DNA of 7,694 bases from Cyanobacteriota bacterium (GCA_026389255.1 JAPLIF010000371.1:1-7694), one strand, 5' to 3'; positions 1 through 6,022 are shown, counted from the first letter of the stretch. Made by a program: numbers and translations. Notes: generated by a model from the letters alone, not told the origin.

Positions 1-48
1 GCGATGCCCCTGGCTGCGGACGGACTGCACCGATTGGAGACCCGTTGA
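1..48 (+). CDS. possible C-terminal tail of a gene cut by the window edge
   Basis: An open frame enters from the left edge, codes for AMPLAADGLHRLETR and stops at TGA 46-48. Only 15 residues are visible, so no family can be named. A real gene end is plausible because the sequence right after the stop changes to AT-richer, non-coding-looking DNA. It could equally be a chance open frame. Confidence 0.3.
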   Translation, partial: AMPLAADGLHRLETR

Positions 49-375
49 TAGGGCATCAAAACTCGGTGAAATTAACCCGGAAGTTCCTTACAGAAATAAC
101 AACGAGCCCAAGGTATCCCGAATTAGCGGGGCCAAAAAGTGAGAAAGTCGCCCAAATTGATTGATCAGATTTCATCATCCATTGCCCATCCTTTGGCCCC
201 GACTGAAAACCGCGCCTCGGTCACCAAATGGGGACATCGGAAAATCTGATCCTTGGCATCAGCTGGGCAAATCATTGCGCGTGCCGATCTTGAAATCGTC
301 CACCTGCCGGGGAGCGGAATGGCGGCCCGGGGTCGCCGCCATCGGAAGATCGGAGCCAGTTCCGGCAGCACGGCT
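49..375. other. intergenic region and purM leader
   Basis: About 327 bases without a convincing gene. The first 130 bases are AT-richer than the coding DNA around them and are the likely place for the purM promoter, but I could not settle on a -35/-10 pair (TTGATA at 45-50 has only a weak GAAATT 17 bases on). The purM frame stays open upstream to a TTG at 253, but those 41 residues do not resemble the start of PurM. Near the gene is a perfect 8-bp inverted repeat, ATGGCGGC (319-326) and GCCGCCAT (335-342), with an 8-base loop. It would form a hairpin in the mRNA 33 bases before the start codon. Confidence 0.45.
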
Positions 376-1410
376 ATGGATTACCGCGACTCCGGGGTTG
401 ATGTGGTGGCAGGGCGGGCCTTCGTGGAACGCATCCGCCGCAGCGTGGAAAGCACCCACAGGCCCGAGGTTCGGGGCGCTTTGGGGGGGTTCGCAGGCCT
501 CTGCCGCCTGCCGGGGGGTCTGAAGCAACCCTTGCTGGTGGCCGGCACCGACGGGGTCGGCACCAAACTGGAACTGGCCCAGGACCATGGCGCCCACCAG
601 GGGGTCGGCATCGATCTGGTGGCGATGTGCGTCAACGACGTGATCACCAGCGGTGCCGAGCCTCTGTTTTTTCTCGACTACATCGCCACCGGTCGCCTCA
701 GCGCCGAGGCCATGGCCGAAGTGGTGGAGGGGATCGCCGCCGGCTGCCGCTCCAGTGGCTGCGCCCTGTTGGGGGGAGAAACCGCCGAGATGCCTGGGTT
801 CTACCCCCAGGGGCGCTACGACCTGGCCGGCTTCTGCGTGGGTGTGGTGGAAGAAGACCTTCTTATTGATGGCCAGGCTGTCGGCGCCGGCGATCGGATC
901 GTGGCGGTGGCCAGCAGCGGCTTACACAGCAACGGTTTCAGCCTGGTGCGCAAGATTCTTGCCGCCAGCGGCCACCCGCCCCACGCCCCCCTGGAAGCCA
1001 ACGGGCCCTCCCTGATCGCCTCACTGCTGACGCCAACCCTGATCTATGCGCCGTTGGTGAAGGCGCTGCAAGACAACAACGTCCCCCTGCACGCCATGGC
1101 CCACATCACCGGTGGAGGGCTACCGGAGAACCTGCCCCGCGCCCTGCCGGCGGGGGTCCATGGGGTCATTGATCCCGACAGCTGGACGCGGCCGGCCCTT
1201 TTTAACTGGTTGCAGATCCAGGGCCAGGTGCCGGAGTCCGACCTATGGAACACCTTCAATCTGGGGGTGGGGTTCTGCCTGGTGGTGCCGCCCGATGCCG
1301 TCGAAGGCGCGATGGGGATCTGCGAGGCCACCGGCTTTAGGGCCTGGGAGATGGGTCGAATCGCCGCCGGGGAGGCCCCGCCGGCGGCGTTGGCGGGATT
1401 GCCGTACTGA
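376..1410 (+). CDS. purM: phosphoribosylformylglycinamidine cyclo-ligase (AIR synthetase, PurM)
   Basis: The enzyme uses ATP to close the imidazole ring of formylglycinamidine ribonucleotide, giving aminoimidazole ribonucleotide in de novo purine synthesis in the cytoplasm. The 344-residue length fits the family. Recognisable blocks in order are the N-terminal [11 protein letters not shown] (3-13), the glycine-rich ATP-site motif GTDGVGTKL (57-65), [18 protein letters not shown] (85-102), GGETAEMPG (133-141), [11 protein letters not shown] (182-192), [13 protein letters not shown] (243-255) and FNLGVGF (294-300). I chose ATG 376 because homology begins at [10 protein letters not shown]. The open frame extends back to a TTG at 253, but that extension is arginine- and glycine-rich and unlike PurM. 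No strong ribosome binding site is visible, which is common in cyanobacteria. The gene appears intact. The next gene starts 109 bases after its stop, with no clear terminator between them. Confidence 0.97.
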   Translation: MDYRDSGVDVVAGRAFVERIRRSVESTHRPEVRGALGGFAGLCRLPGGLKQPLLVAGTDGVGTKLELAQDHGAHQGVGIDLVAMCVNDVITSGAEPLFFLDYIATGRLSAEAMAEVVEGIAAGCRSSGCALLGGETAEMPGFYPQGRYDLAGFCVGVVEEDLLIDGQAVGAGDRIVAVASSGLHSNGFSLVRKILAASGHPPHAPLEANGPSLIASLLTPTLIYAPLVKALQDNNVPLHAMAHITGGGLPENLPRALPAGVHGVIDPDSWTRPALFNWLQIQGQVPESDLWNTFNLGVGFCLVVPPDAVEGAMGICEATGFRAWEMGRIAAGEAPPAALAGLPY

Positions 1411-1519
1411 AAGATTGGTGACTTCGGCCACCCCTGGTTCTTTATGGTCGTTGGGTGATCCCCTATACAAGTCCAAGTAGCCCCCTGGCTCAGCCGTACA
1501 GCCCCTCGTTTCCTTAGTG

Positions 1520-2263
1520 ATGCTCGATACCTCGACCCGAATCACCCGTCGCCGCACCTCAGCCGGTCCGATACCGCCCCAGCGCCCCATACAACCCCGC
1601 CCCCGTTTCCGGGAAGGGGGACCCAGCACCGGTTCCGGACCTCGCCCCACGTTCCTGACCCTGAGGGACCACGGCAAGGTGTATGTCGCCGATTTGCCCC
1701 GGTTGTCCGACGGCCAACTGGCCCACATCGTCAAGGAAGCCGAGGAGGTGCTCGAAAGCCTCAACCGCCGGCTCCACGAGCTTGAGGGGCAGATTTTTCT
1801 CAACCAGACCGAGCAGGACACCCGGATCCGCGCCACCACCAAGCGGGATGTGACGGAGAGGTTTTTATCGGCGATCAGCCAAGAGCAGGATCTGCGGCGC
1901 AGCAACCCGGCGGTACGGGCAGCGGCGGGGGAATCCCTGTCCCGGGCCTTCCTGGAACTGGCCCGTCACCGACTCCCCGGATCCACCTTTGATTCGCTGC
2001 TGCAGGAGGCCCTGGCCGCCTGCGGACCTGGGGCCGACAACGATGACAAGGGCCTGCAGCGGGACGCCCACCTACTGCAGGTGATCCATGGCGGAGACGG
2101 CGTCGAGCCGCGCCCCCCGTCCTTCCGCAGACCCACAATCGGCATGGCGCCGTGGGCCCGGCACCAATTGAGGGCAACGGCCGCCTGGGGGACCCCCCGA
2201 TCGCCAGCGATGCTGCCCAAGGCGGCCAACAGGGGCTGGCAACCGTTCCAAAGCCGCCGATAA
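1520..2263 (+). CDS. conserved-looking hypothetical protein, C-terminal end doubtful
   Basis: I do not recognise a named family. The frame has GTG at 1517 directly followed by ATG at 1520; the ATG is chosen. Residues 1-45 are basic and rich in proline, arginine and glycine, probably disordered. From about residue 46 (TFLTLRDHGKVYVADLPRL) a folded domain begins, followed by a charged, helical, possibly coiled-coil stretch near 65-100 (QLAHIVKEAEEVLESLNRRL). Helical sequence continues to about residue 170. No signal peptide or membrane segment is seen. The last 60 or so residues lie antisense to the aldo/keto reductase, whose conserved core occupies the other strand from about 2125 upward, and they look low-quality (proline, arginine, serine). 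I infer that the true protein ends near 2040-2110 and that the present stop at 2263 is read-through caused by a lost stop or frameshift. The other two frames have stops at 2044 and 2082. Confidence 0.7.
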   Translation: MLDTSTRITRRRTSAGPIPPQRPIQPRPRFREGGPSTGSGPRPTFLTLRDHGKVYVADLPRLSDGQLAHIVKEAEEVLESLNRRLHELEGQIFLNQTEQDTRIRATTKRDVTERFLSAISQEQDLRRSNPAVRAAAGESLSRAFLELARHRLPGSTFDSLLQEALAACGPGADNDDKGLQRDAHLLQVIHGGDGVEPRPPSFRRPTIGMAPWARHQLRATAAWGTPRSPAMLPKAANRGWQPFQSRR

Positions 2264-2967
2264 AGCAGGCCGCGGGGCCCCGGGGGCCAGGGCGGGGCCT
2301 CCCCGGCCGGCTGGGTCAGCAGCCCTAGGGCGAGGGGGCTGTAGGCGATCAATTCGACCCCCAGCTCCTGGCAGAGGTCGGCCAGCCCCCCCGGCTGGAC
2401 CGGCTGGGGAGCCAGCAGGGACAGCTGGACCTGGAGGCTGCGCAGGGCGACGCCGCGCTCTTGGCAATGGCGATGGACCTGGCGCAAACGGGCCGGACCC
2501 AGGTTGGAAACGCCAACGGCAGCCACCTCTCCGGCCAGCTGCCGATCCAGCAACCCATCCAGCAGGGGCCCCTCCTGCCAGGGGGCATATCGGGCCGTAC
2601 TCCAGTGCAGTTGCACCAGGTCGAGGTGGCCTTGGAGGCGCTGGCGGGAGGCCTCGAAGGCGTAGCGGAACCCCTGGCGGCCCAGGCGCCAGGGGAAAGG
2701 GGCCAGCTTGGTGGCCACCGTGAGGGCCTGGCGATCGGCCGGGGCCAGCTCCGCGCAGAACTGGCCGAGCAGGGTCTCGCTGCGGCCATTGAAACGCCCG
2801 GTGCCGTAGGAATCGGCCGTATCAAAAAAATGCAGACCCAGGGCCACGGCCCGGTGGAAGCACTGACGCAGGGCCCCGTCCTGGGCCGGGTCGTAGCCCC
2901 AGAGCAGCTGGTTGCCCCAGGCCCAGGTGCCCACACCGATACGGGGCGATACGGGGGCGGACACCAT
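1966..2967 (-). CDS. aldo/keto reductase family oxidoreductase, 3' end likely frameshifted
   Basis: This is an NADPH-dependent reductase of carbonyl compounds with a TIM-barrel fold, probably soluble; the substrate cannot be read from sequence. Counting from ATG 2967, it has RIGVGTWAWGNQLLWG (9-24) and the catalytic tetrad D49 and Y54 (FFDTADSYGTG), K87 (VATKL) and H121 (VQLHW). It also has VGVSN (151-155), IAYSPLALGLL (207-217) and the cofactor-site segment MPIVGLR (275-281). After residue 282 the frame loses sense (RGSTPSPPWITCSRW) and runs to a stop at 1966. Adding one G to the six-G run (C run at 2113-2118 on the + strand) gives GLRKDGGARLDAVSAMDHLQ and a stop at 2072-2074. That looks more like a reductase C-terminal helix but is still about 20 residues short for the family. 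The start is chosen by homology; an upstream GTG at 3078 would add 37 unlikely residues. It converges on the hypothetical gene at 1520-2263. Confidence 0.9.
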   Translation of the reverse strand: MVSAPVSPRIGVGTWAWGNQLLWGYDPAQDGALRQCFHRAVALGLHFFDTADSYGTGRFNGRSETLLGQFCAELAPADRQALTVATKLAPFPWRLGRQGFRYAFEASRQRLQGHLDLVQLHWSTARYAPWQEGPLLDGLLDRQLAGEVAAVGVSNLGPARLRQVHRHCQERGVALRSLQVQLSLLAPQPVQPGGLADLCQELGVELIAYSPLALGLLTQPAGEAPPWPPGPRGLLYRRLWNGCQPLLAALGSIAGDRGVPQAAVALNWCRAHGAMPIVGLRKDGGRGSTPSPPWITCSRWASRCRPLSSLSAPGPQAARASCSSESKVDPGSR

Positions 2968-2994
2968 GGGCACAGCAACAGGGCACTGGGCGCC

Positions 2995-3228
2995 ATGATC
3001 GAACGGATCGCCGGGCCCGCCGCCTTGACCCTGCCGCAGGAGCCCCCGATCGCCGGCGCTGCCAGCCGCCATTCCCACGGTCCGGAGTCAGCCACCGCTG
3101 GGGAAGGGACGCCAGCAGGGGCACCAGCAGGCCCGGAGCCGGAGCCCGTGCTTTGCGGCCATTGCGGTCGCACCGCCAGCAACGGCCTGTCCTGCCAAGG
3201 GATCTGCGTGGCCGACTCGGGCTATTGA
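2995..3228 (+). CDS. small protein with C-terminal four-cysteine zinc-ribbon-like motif
   Basis: From ATG 2995 the frame gives 77 residues. The N-terminal 50 are alanine-, proline- and glycine-rich and probably disordered. The last 25 carry C54-x2-C57 and C67-x3-C71 in the context CGHCGRTASNGL and CQGICVADSGY, ending at the stop. The closely spaced pairs with small polar residues look like a metal-binding knuckle. From memory, short cyanobacterial proteins with this type of tail exist, but I cannot name a family. The same frame stays open leftward to 2461, but there it is antisense to the aldo/keto reductase, so the longer version is rejected. ATG 2995 lies 27 bases from the divergent reductase start at 2967. 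A GTG at 3148 would give only 26 residues holding just the motif. The exact start is uncertain. Confidence 0.55.
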   Translation: MIERIAGPAALTLPQEPPIAGAASRHSHGPESATAGEGTPAGAPAGPEPEPVLCGHCGRTASNGLSCQGICVADSGY

Positions 3229-3283
3229 GCCGCTACGTCCAGCCGCCAGGTGCTGCCACCGAACCGATCGCGATCAGGGGAGC

Positions 3284-3303
3284 GTTGCGCGATGTTGCGT
3301 GAT
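3284..3303 (+). repeat. tandem 10-bp direct repeat
   Basis: GTTGCGCGAT (3284-3293) is followed directly by GTTGCGTGAT (3294-3303), with one mismatch. A looser third unit, ATGGCGAT, follows. The repeat sits in a non-coding gap just before a hairpin and promoter-like boxes, so it could be an operator. No protein is implied. Confidence 0.5.
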
Positions 3304-3308
3304 ATGGC

Positions 3309-3344
3309 GATCTGGGGCGATTGCCGCCAGCCCCTGGCCAGATC
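3309..3344. other. imperfect hairpin between two small genes
   Basis: GATCTGG (3309-3315) pairs with CCAGATC (3338-3344) as a 7-bp stem, with an alternative inner pairing of GGGGC (3314-3318) to GCCCC (3330-3334). No T-run follows on the + strand, so a classic terminator for the gene ending at 3228 is unlikely. It overlaps the promoter-like boxes at 3321-3350 and may be a regulatory site. Confidence 0.3.
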
Positions 3345-3350
3345 TTAAGA
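3321..3350 (+). promoter_or_regulatory. possible sigma-70 promoter for the 29-residue ORF
   Basis: TTGCCG (3321-3326) and TTAAGA (3345-3350) are separated by 18 bases, in a sharply AT-richer stretch about 37 bases before the GTG at 3387. The match to consensus is partial and the call rests on position as much as on sequence. Confidence 0.25.
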
Positions 3351-3386
3351 TTTCCTTTAGGGTTCGGGCAAGCAAAGGTGCAAAGC

Positions 3387-3476
3387 GTGTCCCAACCCAA
3401 TTCCCTACTGGCCGCCATGGCCCTGATCGGCCTGGTGGTGGTCGAAATCGCCACCCGTTTGATGTTCTGGGCCTGA
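3387..3476 (+). CDS. possible 29-residue single-span membrane peptide
   Basis: A GTG at 3387 opens a short frame ending at TGA 3474-3476. An in-frame GTG at 3378 would add three residues. The peptide starts SQPNSLLAAMALIGL, continues VVVEIATRL and ends MFWA, forming one hydrophobic span with a single charged pair (E20, R24). AAAGG lies about 8 bases before the start and could bind the ribosome. Size and character resemble the one-helix small proteins found around thylakoid complexes, but it is not one of the Pet or Psb subunits I can recall. It points toward the Rieske oxygenase gene on the other strand, ending 49 bases from that gene's stop. It could be a chance frame. Confidence 0.35.
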   Translation: MSQPNSLLAAMALIGLVVVEIATRLMFWA

Positions 3477-3525
3477 GGAGGATCGGCCAAGCGGGTTACG
3501 GGCCCTCTTGGTGGATCTGCCCCCT

Positions 3526-4842
3526 TCAGCTCCTGTTGCGGGGCGGCAGGGGTGAGCCAGCGCGCAGGGCCTGACGCCAACGGCCGGCCTGGAACCAGGC
3601 GCCGGCGGCCCCCAAGGCCAAAGCCAGACAGGCGACCCCGGCAAGCGTGGGCCCCCACCAGGCGGCGGCCACCAGGGCCAGGCCCGCCGCGACCACCGCG
3701 GCGGGCCGCAGTAGGGCCAGGCGCCGATCGGCGCCGCTGCAGCTGCGGCAGTGGCGGGTGTGGCTCTCAAACCGCTCCAGCAGGGGCTGTTCCCCCAGCC
3801 GCTCCGGCAGGGGCGCCTGGGGGAACGGGCCGCCGCCCACCTGCTCCACCCAGTCATGCAGGGCGCGGACGTAGAGATCGGAGCGGGTGGCCAGATAGCA
3901 GGCCTTAGCCAGGGCGGTGCCGCCGCCCCGCTCCTCCAGCACCCGCTCTTGCCAATGCAGGAACAACTGGTCGTCTTCGAGCACCACGTGGTTGCCGAGA
4001 TGCTGCAACCACTCGGGCCGCAGATTCAGCAAGCGACCGGGCCAGGGGGAGCCGAAGAAAAAGGGCAGCCGCACGAACAGCCGGCAGGCGCCGCGGCGGA
4101 TCGGGGTGGCGTACACCACCGTCTGGAAGCGGGGGCCCTTTTTGGTGCTGAGGTCGTGGATCATCAGGCTGGGGCCCGTGAACACGGTGGTCTGGCTGCC
4201 GAGGCTGCCGCGGCGGGGCCCTTCCTGCCAGAGGCCCCGGAACCCCTCCGGGCCCCATGATGTGAGCTCCAGGTCCACCGGACCGGCCGTCTCGCGCTTG
4301 CCGACGGTGGCGTGGTGGGTGAAGGGCACATGGCTCACATCGAGCACGTTCTCCAGCAGGGTGAGGGCGTCGTAGGGCAGGTCGCGGAAGGAGTCCTGCA
4401 CGGTCCAGGCGGCCGGGTTCTCCTCCAGCACCGGCACCAGGGGCAGGGGCATGGCGTCGGCCTCGGCCGGATCACCGCTGAACACAAACAGCAGCCCCTG
4501 GGCCTCGGCGGTGGCGTAGTTGCGGCAACGGCTGCGCAGGGTGTCGATGCTGGCGCCGGGATCGGCCTGGGGGATGGTGGTGCAGCGCCCCTCGCCGTCA
4601 AAGCACCAGCCGTGATAGGGGCATTCCAGCTCGCCCTTGTCGTTGAGGCGCCCCTGGGAGAGGGGCACGAGCCGGTGGGGGCAGACATCGGCGAAGGCCC
4701 GCCAACGCCCCGCCTGGCGGTCGTGCCAGAGCACCAGATCTTCCTCCAGCAGGGTGAAGGCGGTGGGACGGTCCCGCGGCAGATCCTTGAGGAAAGCCAC
4801 CGGATACCAGCTGCGGCGCCAGATTGAATCGTCGGCAGGCAT
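3526..4842 (-). CDS. Rieske [2Fe-2S] oxygenase, pheophorbide a oxygenase (PaO/Lls1)-like
   Basis: Members of this family use a Rieske cluster and a mononuclear iron with O2. Plant PaO opens the porphyrin ring of pheophorbide a in chlorophyll breakdown, and relatives include Tic55 and chlorophyllide a oxygenase. The exact substrate in cyanobacteria is not shown by the sequence. The 438-residue protein has the Rieske ligands C54-P-H56 and C74-P-Y-H77-GW, then the iron-site motif N165-V-L-D168-V-S-H171-x4-H176. A redox CxxC, H-C365-R-S-C368, follows as in PaO-type proteins. The C terminus has two hydrophobic spans (about 380-397 and 399-416) that should anchor it to a membrane, probably the thylakoid. 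All key residues are present, so it looks functional. ATG 4842 fits the family start (WRRSWYPVAFLKDL); no good ribosome binding site precedes it. The gene stands alone, with a nested inverted repeat upstream. Confidence 0.93.
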   Translation of the reverse strand: MPADDSIWRRSWYPVAFLKDLPRDRPTAFTLLEEDLVLWHDRQAGRWRAFADVCPHRLVPLSQGRLNDKGELECPYHGWCFDGEGRCTTIPQADPGASIDTLRSRCRNYATAEAQGLLFVFSGDPAEADAMPLPLVPVLEENPAAWTVQDSFRDLPYDALTLLENVLDVSHVPFTHHATVGKRETAGPVDLELTSWGPEGFRGLWQEGPRRGSLGSQTTVFTGPSLMIHDLSTKKGPRFQTVVYATPIRRGACRLFVRLPFFFGSPWPGRLLNLRPEWLQHLGNHVVLEDDQLFLHWQERVLEERGGGTALAKACYLATRSDLYVRALHDWVEQVGGGPFPQAPLPERLGEQPLLERFESHTRHCRSCSGADRRLALLRPAAVVAAGLALVAAAWWGPTLAGVACLALALGAAGAWFQAGRWRQALRAGSPLPPRNRS

Positions 4843-4872
4843 CGCAGCTCAGGGTGGGGACCACGATGTTGG

Positions 4873-4924
4873 CAGGCCTTGACCGGGCTTGGGGCCCAGC
4901 CTGGCAACTGCTACGCAAGGCCTG
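4873..4924 (-). promoter_or_regulatory. nested inverted repeat in the leader of the Rieske oxygenase gene
   Basis: CAGGCCTTG (4873-4881) and CAAGGCCTG (4916-4924) are perfect 9-bp inverted repeats. Between them lies a near-palindrome, GGCTTGGGGCCCAGCC (4887-4902). The whole could fold into a long two-part stem beginning 30 bases before the ATG at 4842. It may be a leader structure or a protein-binding site. No T-run follows, so it is not an obvious attenuator. Confidence 0.4.
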
Positions 4925-4955
4925 TTTGACCTGAATGAGCCAAAAGATTAGGGGG

Positions 4956-4993
4956 CCAGCACGGCGAAACCGCCGGTGAATACGCCGTGCTGG
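4956..4993 (-). terminator. probable intrinsic terminator of the orphan gene at 5054-5707
   Basis: CCAGCACGGCG (4956-4966) and CGCCGTGCTGG (4983-4993) form a perfect 11-bp stem with a 16-base loop. Read on the - strand the stem is followed by CCCCCTAATCTTTT, a T-rich though interrupted tail. It lies about 60 bases after the stop of the - strand gene ending at 5054. A third copy of CCAGCACGG, in direct orientation, lies at 5025-5033. Confidence 0.5.
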
Positions 4994-5053
4994 AGGGAGC
5001 CAGGGAAAGTTCTGGTTTGTGGATCCAGCACGGACTTCTTAACAGCCCTCGAC

Positions 5054-5707
5054 TCAGTTATTCGGAGTTGGATAGGGGACTGGATTCACTGGGGGCTTAG
5101 CACCAGCCATAAATTCAGGAATCGATTGATGGACGACAGGAAGGTCGTTCCAGTATTTGTCTCCCGGCTTGGCTTGAATCATGTAGGCCCAATGCACGTA
5201 GCCGCCTACTTTCCAGTTTTCCATCGTCCACTGATCCGTGCCATCAACATTCATCCATACCATTTTCCCCGTGGCCCAGGTCTGACTGGGCTGTTGCAAC
5301 GCTGTTGCGCCCTGATTCACTGTTGTTGAAAGAATCCAGTCGCCTGTTGGGGTGATTGGAGACAACAGCGTGCCGGAGCTGGGTTGCGGATGGCTGCCAT
5401 TATCCCAAGAGGGGTCGACCAAAGTCACGGCAACGGATACCCACAAATATCCCCTAGGATCAACCTCCTGAATATAATAGACAGTTTGATCTAGAATTCT
5501 GGTAATCGTTGCGGGATCAGTTTTCGGCAAGGTGAGCGTACCTAGGGAGTTACCTTGCAATTCATAGGCAATCGTGTACTCCGGGTAAACGATCCAGTAG
5601 GTGTATTTAAGAAGGGTCCAATCACGGACGTGGGGGGCGGGCGTCAGCGGGGGCTTGACTGCACCAAGAGCGGGGATTGGGTCAGGCGAAGTGATAACGA
5701 TCACCAA
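5054..5707 (-). CDS. tryptophan-rich orphan protein in low-GC DNA
   Basis: I do not recognise this 217-residue protein. The only starts at its 5' end are TTG 5707 and GTG 5704. An in-frame TAG at 5717-5719 blocks any longer version, and the next ATG is at residue 147. There are 11 tryptophans and many tyrosines, threonines and prolines, with alternating hydrophobic stretches (YTYWIVYPEYTIAYEL, GYLWVSVAVTLV, GYVHWAYMIQA) that suggest a mainly beta-strand fold. The N terminus (VIVITSPDPIPALG) is mildly hydrophobic but is not a good signal peptide. Base composition differs from the neighbours: 24 of 60 bases are G or C at 5461-5520, against 40 of 60 at 6841-6900. This suggests recent transfer. 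The lack of an ATG and of a ribosome binding site suggests a lost 5' end. The long, sensible reading frame argues that it is or was coding. Confidence 0.6.
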   Translation of the reverse strand: MVIVITSPDPIPALGAVKPPLTPAPHVRDWTLLKYTYWIVYPEYTIAYELQGNSLGTLTLPKTDPATITRILDQTVYYIQEVDPRGYLWVSVAVTLVDPSWDNGSHPQPSSGTLLSPITPTGDWILSTTVNQGATALQQPSQTWATGKMVWMNVDGTDQWTMENWKVGGYVHWAYMIQAKPGDKYWNDLPVVHQSIPEFMAGAKPPVNPVPYPTPNN

Positions 5708-5760
5708 GGAAAGTGCCTAGGGTGCGTTCCAAGGAAGTCATGGAAACGTAAGATAATCAT

Positions 5761-5788
5761 TGCATATTTTTTTGACCCGCCCTTACAA
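5761..5788 (-). promoter_or_regulatory. AT-rich promoter-like stretch before the orphan gene
   Basis: Read on the - strand, TTGTAA (5788-5783) and TATGCA (5766-5761) are 16 bases apart, with a seven-A run between them. The boxes match consensus only partly. They lie about 55-80 bases before the TTG/GTG start region, so an mRNA from here would carry a leader of roughly 45 bases. Confidence 0.22.
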
Positions 5789-5800
5789 ACGCATTGCTTC

Positions 5801-5816
5801 CCCCCCATATGGGGGG
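5801..5816. repeat. perfect 16-bp palindrome
   Basis: CCCCCCATATGGGGGG is a perfect palindrome, at the point where the low-GC patch gives way to GC-rich DNA. It is immediately followed by the overlapping hexamer GGTACC (5815-5820). With no loop it would be a dyad for a dimeric protein, not an RNA hairpin. Its role is unknown. Confidence 0.6.
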
Positions 5817-5982
5817 TACCACTGGAGCCCACGCCCCTCGGCGACAGGTTGAGCTGGCGGGATCGAAGTCCGCCGCCACCGGCGGCCGCTGGCTGTGGAG
5901 CATGCCGCAACCACTGGCGCTCAGGGATTGCTCCTGCCGGAGAGTGGGCACCGCGATCGAATCCGGGAAGAGAGCCGCGGGG

Positions 5983-6019
5983 GGAGCCGTGGTGGCTGAG
6001 GATCAAGCGCCACGGCTCC
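5983..6019 (-). terminator. hairpin just after the decarboxylase gene
   Basis: GGAGCCGTGG (5983-5992) and CCACGGCTCC (6010-6019) form a perfect 10-bp stem with a 17-base loop, starting three bases after the stop codon of the - strand gene. The sequence after it on the - strand is CCCCCGCGGCTCTCTTCC, with no T-run. It may be a weak or factor-dependent terminator or an mRNA 3' end stabiliser. Confidence 0.4.
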
Positions 6020-6022
6020 TCC

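Larger units (their letters stand above)
5708..6022. other. gene-free stretch between orphan gene and decarboxylase
   Basis: About 315 bases without a gene I can support. The left third is AT-rich (seven T's at 5767-5773) and belongs to the low-GC patch. After the palindrome at 5801-5816 the composition returns to GC-rich. Frames of 60-120 codons cross the region on both strands, but their translations are rich in proline, arginine and glycine and look like chance. No tRNA fold was found. Confidence 0.5.

Noticed and set aside
253..375. 41-residue N-terminal extension of PurM
   Set aside because: It starts from a TTG, is arginine- and glycine-rich, and PurM homology begins at ATG 376.
1243..1905. 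220-codon - strand frame across the purM tail and the next gene
   Set aside because: Arginine- and serine-rich translation antisense to two better-supported genes.
2461..2994. Long + strand extension of the four-cysteine gene
   Set aside because: This part is antisense to the conserved core of the aldo/keto reductase.
3266..3275. GATCGCGATC palindrome, similar to the cyanobacterial HIP1 octamer
   Set aside because: It is not the HIP1 sequence GCGATCGC itself, and one copy supports no claim.
3405..3857. 150-codon and 141-codon - strand frames near the oxygenase 3' end
   Set aside because: They are out-of-frame shadows of the Rieske oxygenase and antisense to the gap; proline-, arginine- and glycine-rich with no family motif.
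5456..5722. Three CCTAGG sites within about 260 bases
   Set aside because: The hexamer is uncommon, but spacing and context differ and nothing links the copies.
5767..5773. Run of seven T's as a + strand terminator
   Set aside because: There is no stable stem directly before it and no + strand gene to end; it fits better as an A-run inside a - strand promoter.
5845..5975. tRNA-like pieces (GATCGAAGTCC, GATCGAATCC)
   Set aside because: They resemble T-loops only loosely and no cloverleaf with acceptor and anticodon stems could be drawn around them.
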